From Flaccisagitta enflata (lineage: Eukaryota; Chaetognatha; Sagittoidea; Aphragmophora): a stretch of DNA of 64,000 nucleotides. Positions 59,850 through 64,000 of this stretch are shown here, in pieces. The stretch spans positions 89,528,001-89,592,000 of the forward strand of contig OZ231126.1 in assembly GCA_965153355.1 (NCBI GenBank), read 5' to 3'. The position numbers were made by a program, and so were the translations under genes. A model generated the notes under the pieces. The model was not told the DNA's origin. It saw only the letters and a program-made list of their open reading frames with translations, and did no database searches. How positions within the stretch are numbered: the first letter of the stretch is position 1; each line of letters opens with the position of its first letter.

Positions 59850-59855
<6 letters not shown>

Positions 59856-59898
<43 letters not shown>
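59856..59898. repeat. (GA)n microsatellite
   Basis: Pure GA run, 33 bp from the hairpin-ended copy. Confidence 0.95.
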
Positions 59899-59902
<4 letters not shown>

Positions 59903-60223
59903 AATGATGACGCTAAGCCGAGTATTACACGAATCCAGATTACATTAGAAAGATTAGACTGACAGGTTACGAGTGACGAGGCTAATTGAAAGAGCGCCAC
60001 GAACGGACAAGGGAGAGAGAGGCAGACAAGCGCTGAAAATCGCGTGACCAAGATTGACCCAATTACGCTCGGATTACAACTGGACATTGACCAAACGGGG
60101 AACGCACGGAGGGAAAGACGTATGAAGGGAGATGGAATGATTTGGGAAATAGCTTAAACTGAATGGAATGGAAGAATGAATGAATGAATGAATGAATGAA
60201 TGATTGAAAAATGGAATAAATGA
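59899..60223. other. Spacer with a short (GAAT)n run
   Basis: GAAT units at 60173-60203. No gene. Confidence 0.4.
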
Positions 60224-60387
60224 ATTACACTTTGTTTTTTTTATAAGAACGTCATTTTTTTTCCGAAGCCTTTAAAAGAGATAGAGATAGCTACTAATAA
60301 AATAACTACAACGTTCTTAATTTTAGGGCATTTTGAAGCCTTGACGTTCTTATAAATTAGGTTCTTATAAAAGAAAAAAAGTGTAAT
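60224..60387. mobile_element. 164-bp foldback MITE
   Basis: ATTACACTTTGTTTTTTTTA with TAAGAAC on the left is matched in reverse complement at the right end (60361-60387). Inner GAAC...GTTC and AGCCTT/AAGGCT-type symmetry continues the foldback. Confidence 0.75.
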
Positions 60388-60799
60388 GAACTAATGAATA
60401 AACTAACTAATGACTAATCAATGAACGAATGAATGAACAAAGGATTGGTTGGATATCGAGATCGATTATTTGAAAGTGATATCAATTATTTGACTCAAAC
60501 CATCCTTCGTGTAGTCATGTACTCAAATCATCATGACAGGAGTACACCCTAAAGACGGATGAGGAAAAAAAGAAAAAATACAACGATTAAATCTGAATAA
60601 CCAAGGCCTTTAGGATCGTGGTCAGAAAAAAAAAGTTTCGACTTAATAACATACAAAACAAATCAAATCAGGTGACAATAAAATAGAAAAGAGAGAGGTC
60701 AGGACGGACAAGGCACATTTTGGCGCATATTGTTTTACCCTAAAAATGGAAATGAAAAGGTGTCATTAGCATGGAGTAGTAGGGAGGTCTATGTGAAAA
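60388..60799. other. Spacer
   Basis: Nothing recognised. Confidence 0.4.
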
Positions 60800-61079
60800 A
60801 ATAAGGCCAAGTAGGCCAACGATGCGTCCTCTTTGAATGAATGTTTTTGATGAATGAATATTTTTTATGAATGATTGTTTTTTTATGAATGAATGTTTTC
60901 TTATGAATGAATGTCTATTCAATGAATGTATGTCATTTATGAATGGGTTAGAACTATTTTTCTGTTGAAAAATGCATGATTTTGATGTTTTTAATGAATG
61001 CGTTACCAACCAACTAACCAACAGACCGACCGACAGACGGACACAGCCTATTATAGAGATGCGAGGACGCATCTAAAAA
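60800..61079 (-). mobile_element. Hairpin-ended repeat, GATGCGTCC class
   Basis: Minus strand TTTTTAGATGCGTCCTCGCATC, CTCTATAATAGGCTGTGTCC, a GTCT/GGTC/GGTT tract, AACGCATTCATT with an (ATTC)n-like interior, GGACGCATC (plus GATGCGTCC at 60821-60829, exact partner of 61065-61073) and the hairpin GGCC-tactt-GGCC plus TTATT. It combines the GATGCG pairing with a 3' end otherwise seen in GGTGCGAC copies. Confidence 0.85.
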
Positions 61080-61160
61080 CACCTTAAAAACAAAAGAAGG
61101 TAACAGTGGAATGGGGATATATTAGAATGTAAAGCAGATGGGGAGGGGAAAGGAGAAAGA

Positions 61161-61964
61161 AACAAGGCCGGAAACACAGCTATCCTGGTCGCAGGTGGGT
61201 GGGCAGGGGCAGTGAAGGAGAGGGTCACTGGGGCATTTTGGCAAGAACAGTTAGCTCAAAATGCTAAAAAACGCCAAAAAAGTAAATGGTCGCAAAAGCG
61301 TCAGATGGTCAGCGGTACCCGTTGCCCCTATGTTAGTTGATAAAGTTTTGTGGTGGTTAGAGGGGCAGCGGCCCCAAAGGGCCCAATGACCTATGCTTGG
61401 GTTTAGGATTTGAGCAAAGAGGTAAGGATTTAAGCCATGAGGCTAAGATTTGTACCTCAATGCTGGGACTTGAGCTATAAGGCCTGGATTGTAGCCTAGA
61501 GTCTGGGATTGGAGCCGCAACACTGGGATTAGAGCCTCAAGACTGGGATTGAAGCCTTGTGACTTGATTTTGAGCCTCAAGGCTAGATTTTAAACTTCAA
61601 AGCTGGAATTGGAGCCTCAAGGCTGGGATTTGCACTACAAGGCCGGGATTGGAGCCTTGATGCTGGGATTGGAGCCATGGCACTCAGATGGAGGCTTGAC
61701 GCTTGAATATCCGGCCTGAGGCTAGGATTTGAGCTGGAGGCTTCGAAATCAGGGGGGGGGGGGATGGAAAAGATGGGGAAGGAGGAGGAGAAGGAGAAGG
61801 AGAAGGAGAAAGTTTCCATATGTGTGAAAGCATAGGTCATCGGCCCCTTCAGGGCCGCTGCCCAAAAGGGGATCAACCCATTGACCGAACAACCAACCGG
61901 CGGACGGACGGATGGACGGACGGACATAGCGGGGTGTTGAGTCGCGTAGCACGCGATAAAAAAA
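61161..61964 (-). mobile_element. Large hairpin-ended repeat, TCGCGTGC class, with a 20-bp minisatellite
   Basis: The plus strand begins AACAAGGCCGGAAACACAGC, then TGGTCGCAGGTGGGTGGGCAGGGG. It ends with GACGGACGGACATAGCGGGG, GAGTCGCGTAGCACGCGA and a run of A. Between them 61390-61745 is a degenerate 20-bp repeat (TGGGATTGGAGCCTCAAGGC). Assigning both ends to one element is inferred. Confidence 0.6.
61390..61745. repeat. ~20-bp minisatellite, ~17 copies
   Basis: Unit TGGGATTGGAGCCTCAAGGC with many substitutions. Confidence 0.88.
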
Positions 61965-62370
61965 AAAAAACATTAAAAAAACAAAAGAAGTTAGCAGTGG
62001 AATGGGGATATTGGAATGTCAAGCAGTTGGCCCAACTGTTGGGAAGGGAAAAGGGGAAAGAAAAAAAAAGCAAAACCGATTGGTCATTCCTTTACAGGAT
62101 TTTTGCCTATCTTCCGGGGAAATTGATAGTATGACCGGTCAAAGTATGAGAAGAGCACGAATAATCTTCCAGCCTTCATCCTTTCAAGTAGTAACCCTTT
62201 CTCCTAACCTTTATTTCTTTTCTCAAAAACTGATATGCACATTTAATATTGCTGATGTCAAAGTGGCCGTACACGGTCAAATATTAGATTAGAACGGATT
62301 AAATGGCAGTGCATTATTTTGATTCCGGCCCAAAGTTTAATTTCTACACCTTGTTATGGTTTTGATAGAT

Positions 62371-62372
<2 letters not shown>
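61965..62372. other. Spacer
   Basis: No gene recognised. Confidence 0.4.
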
Positions 62373-63222
<850 letters not shown>

Positions 63223-63310
63223 GTTTTAGTCGCGTGCACGCGACTCTACGGCCTGCTTTGTCCGTCTTTCCGTCCGTCCGTCTATCTGTCGGTCCGTCAC
63301 ACGTTGACTT
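63223..63310 (+). mobile_element. Hairpin-ended repeat 5' end, GTCGCGTGC class
   Basis: TTTTAGTCGCGTGCACGCGACT is a perfect dyad, followed by CTACGGCCTGCTTTGTCCGTC and a (GTCC)n tract, then ACACGTTGACTTTTTTT. The 3' end was not identified; AAGTCATTTAAG-like text follows, as inside the copy at 41508. Confidence 0.7.
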
Positions 63311-64000
63311 TTTTTTATCAATTCCATTTCCTCAAGTCATTAAAAGTCATTTAAGAGTATACTTTGTCATTCTAAGTTATTCTGGGCCATTACTATCTAG
63401 AACATATATATATCGGCGAGCGTTTTGGGTCATATCTATGCTAAAAATGATAAAATCATATAAAAATCAGTGAGATTCTGAAACTATATCGAATTTCTGA
63501 TCTAGTTCTACCAACCGCGTTCTTGTAGCTCGATTCGTTTAGAAATGACGGGCAAAACAAGAATGCTACTTCAAATGAAAATGGCTGAAAATTTATATTT
63601 TATTTCTTGTTGCTTTTGCTACTTGGCTAAGTGTTATTTTTTGTTAGTTTAAGGTTGTTGTCTAACTTTAAGGCTGCTACAGTGATGCCATAGGATCGCC
63701 TTGTCATTTCCATGGTCACTCCAAACTCGGTTATAGATCAGATGGTTGGTAAGTAAGCAGCTATGGAGAAGGTATTGCGCATCATTTGATATGAATAAAA
63801 ACAATTCTGCTCTGAAGGTGTGAAGGAAGACTACGTCATCCTTTCTCAAAACATCTCTTCAAGAGCATATGGAGATGATTTAGGCCATTATTGTTGTTCA
63901 CAAGATACATACAAAGCGTCTCAAAGATCAAATTATAGTTTTTCTAGTCATTTGATAAATTAACAGCCTGATAATGATCTTGCCGATATACTTTTGTTCT
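63311..64000. other. AT-rich spacer to the window end
   Basis: No gene or repeat recognised. Confidence 0.4.

Overview
The window looks like nuclear DNA of a metazoan, probably a repeat-rich marine invertebrate. The reasons are a spliced B-box zinc-finger gene fragment with GT-AG introns, fragments of two different LINE retrotransposon clades, several small terminal-inverted-repeat (TIR) elements, and extreme microsatellite density (about a tenth of the window by eye, mostly (TC)n/(GA)n, (GT)n, (TTTC)n and (ATTC)n). The species cannot be named from sequence alone. No bacterial-type operon, rRNA gene or convincing functional tRNA is visible, and no intact host gene.

Layout. 0-12 kb: microsatellites, a 715-bp (GT)n array, several copies of a short structured repeat (called here the hairpin-ended family), a 524-bp foldback element nested in one copy, and a 600-bp TIR element between (TTTC)n arrays. 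12.4-15.4 kb: a DNA transposon with inverted termini carrying a PIN/FEN(XPG)-like nuclease gene, broken by a 268-bp foldback element with a 5-bp target duplication. 15.8-17.1 kb: a 35-bp minisatellite. 17.56-20.97 kb: a 5'-truncated non-LTR retrotransposon with reverse transcriptase, CCHC knuckle and restriction-like endonuclease, with (TC)n at both ends and a foldback element inside. 21-34 kb: microsatellites, 21-bp, 118-bp and ~350-bp tandem repeats. 34.4-34.8 kb: two exons of a TRIM-like B-box protein. 35-49 kb: mostly hairpin-ended repeats, minisatellites and simple repeats. 49.07-50.82 kb: a 5'-truncated CR1/Jockey-type LINE with a poly(A) tail. 51-64 kb: a mariner-like TIR element, a 19-bp repeat split into blocks by insertions, more hairpin-ended copies and long (GT)n/(TC)n tracts.

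The most interesting system is the hairpin-ended family: about 25 recognisable copies, complete ones mostly 130-350 bp. In one orientation a copy starts TTTTTAG plus a short hairpin, continues with CTCTATAA and a (GTCC/GTCG/GTTG)n tract, and ends with a second hairpin plus CTTGTT. The first 8-9 bases of the 5' hairpin are repeated as a reverse complement near the 3' end. The sequence of these paired segments differs between copies but the pairing is kept, giving several compatible classes. The shape resembles non-autonomous Helitron-like/Helentron (DINE-1/HINE) elements; no Rep/helicase is present to prove it.

Most long open frames here are translations of simple repeats and were not annotated as genes.
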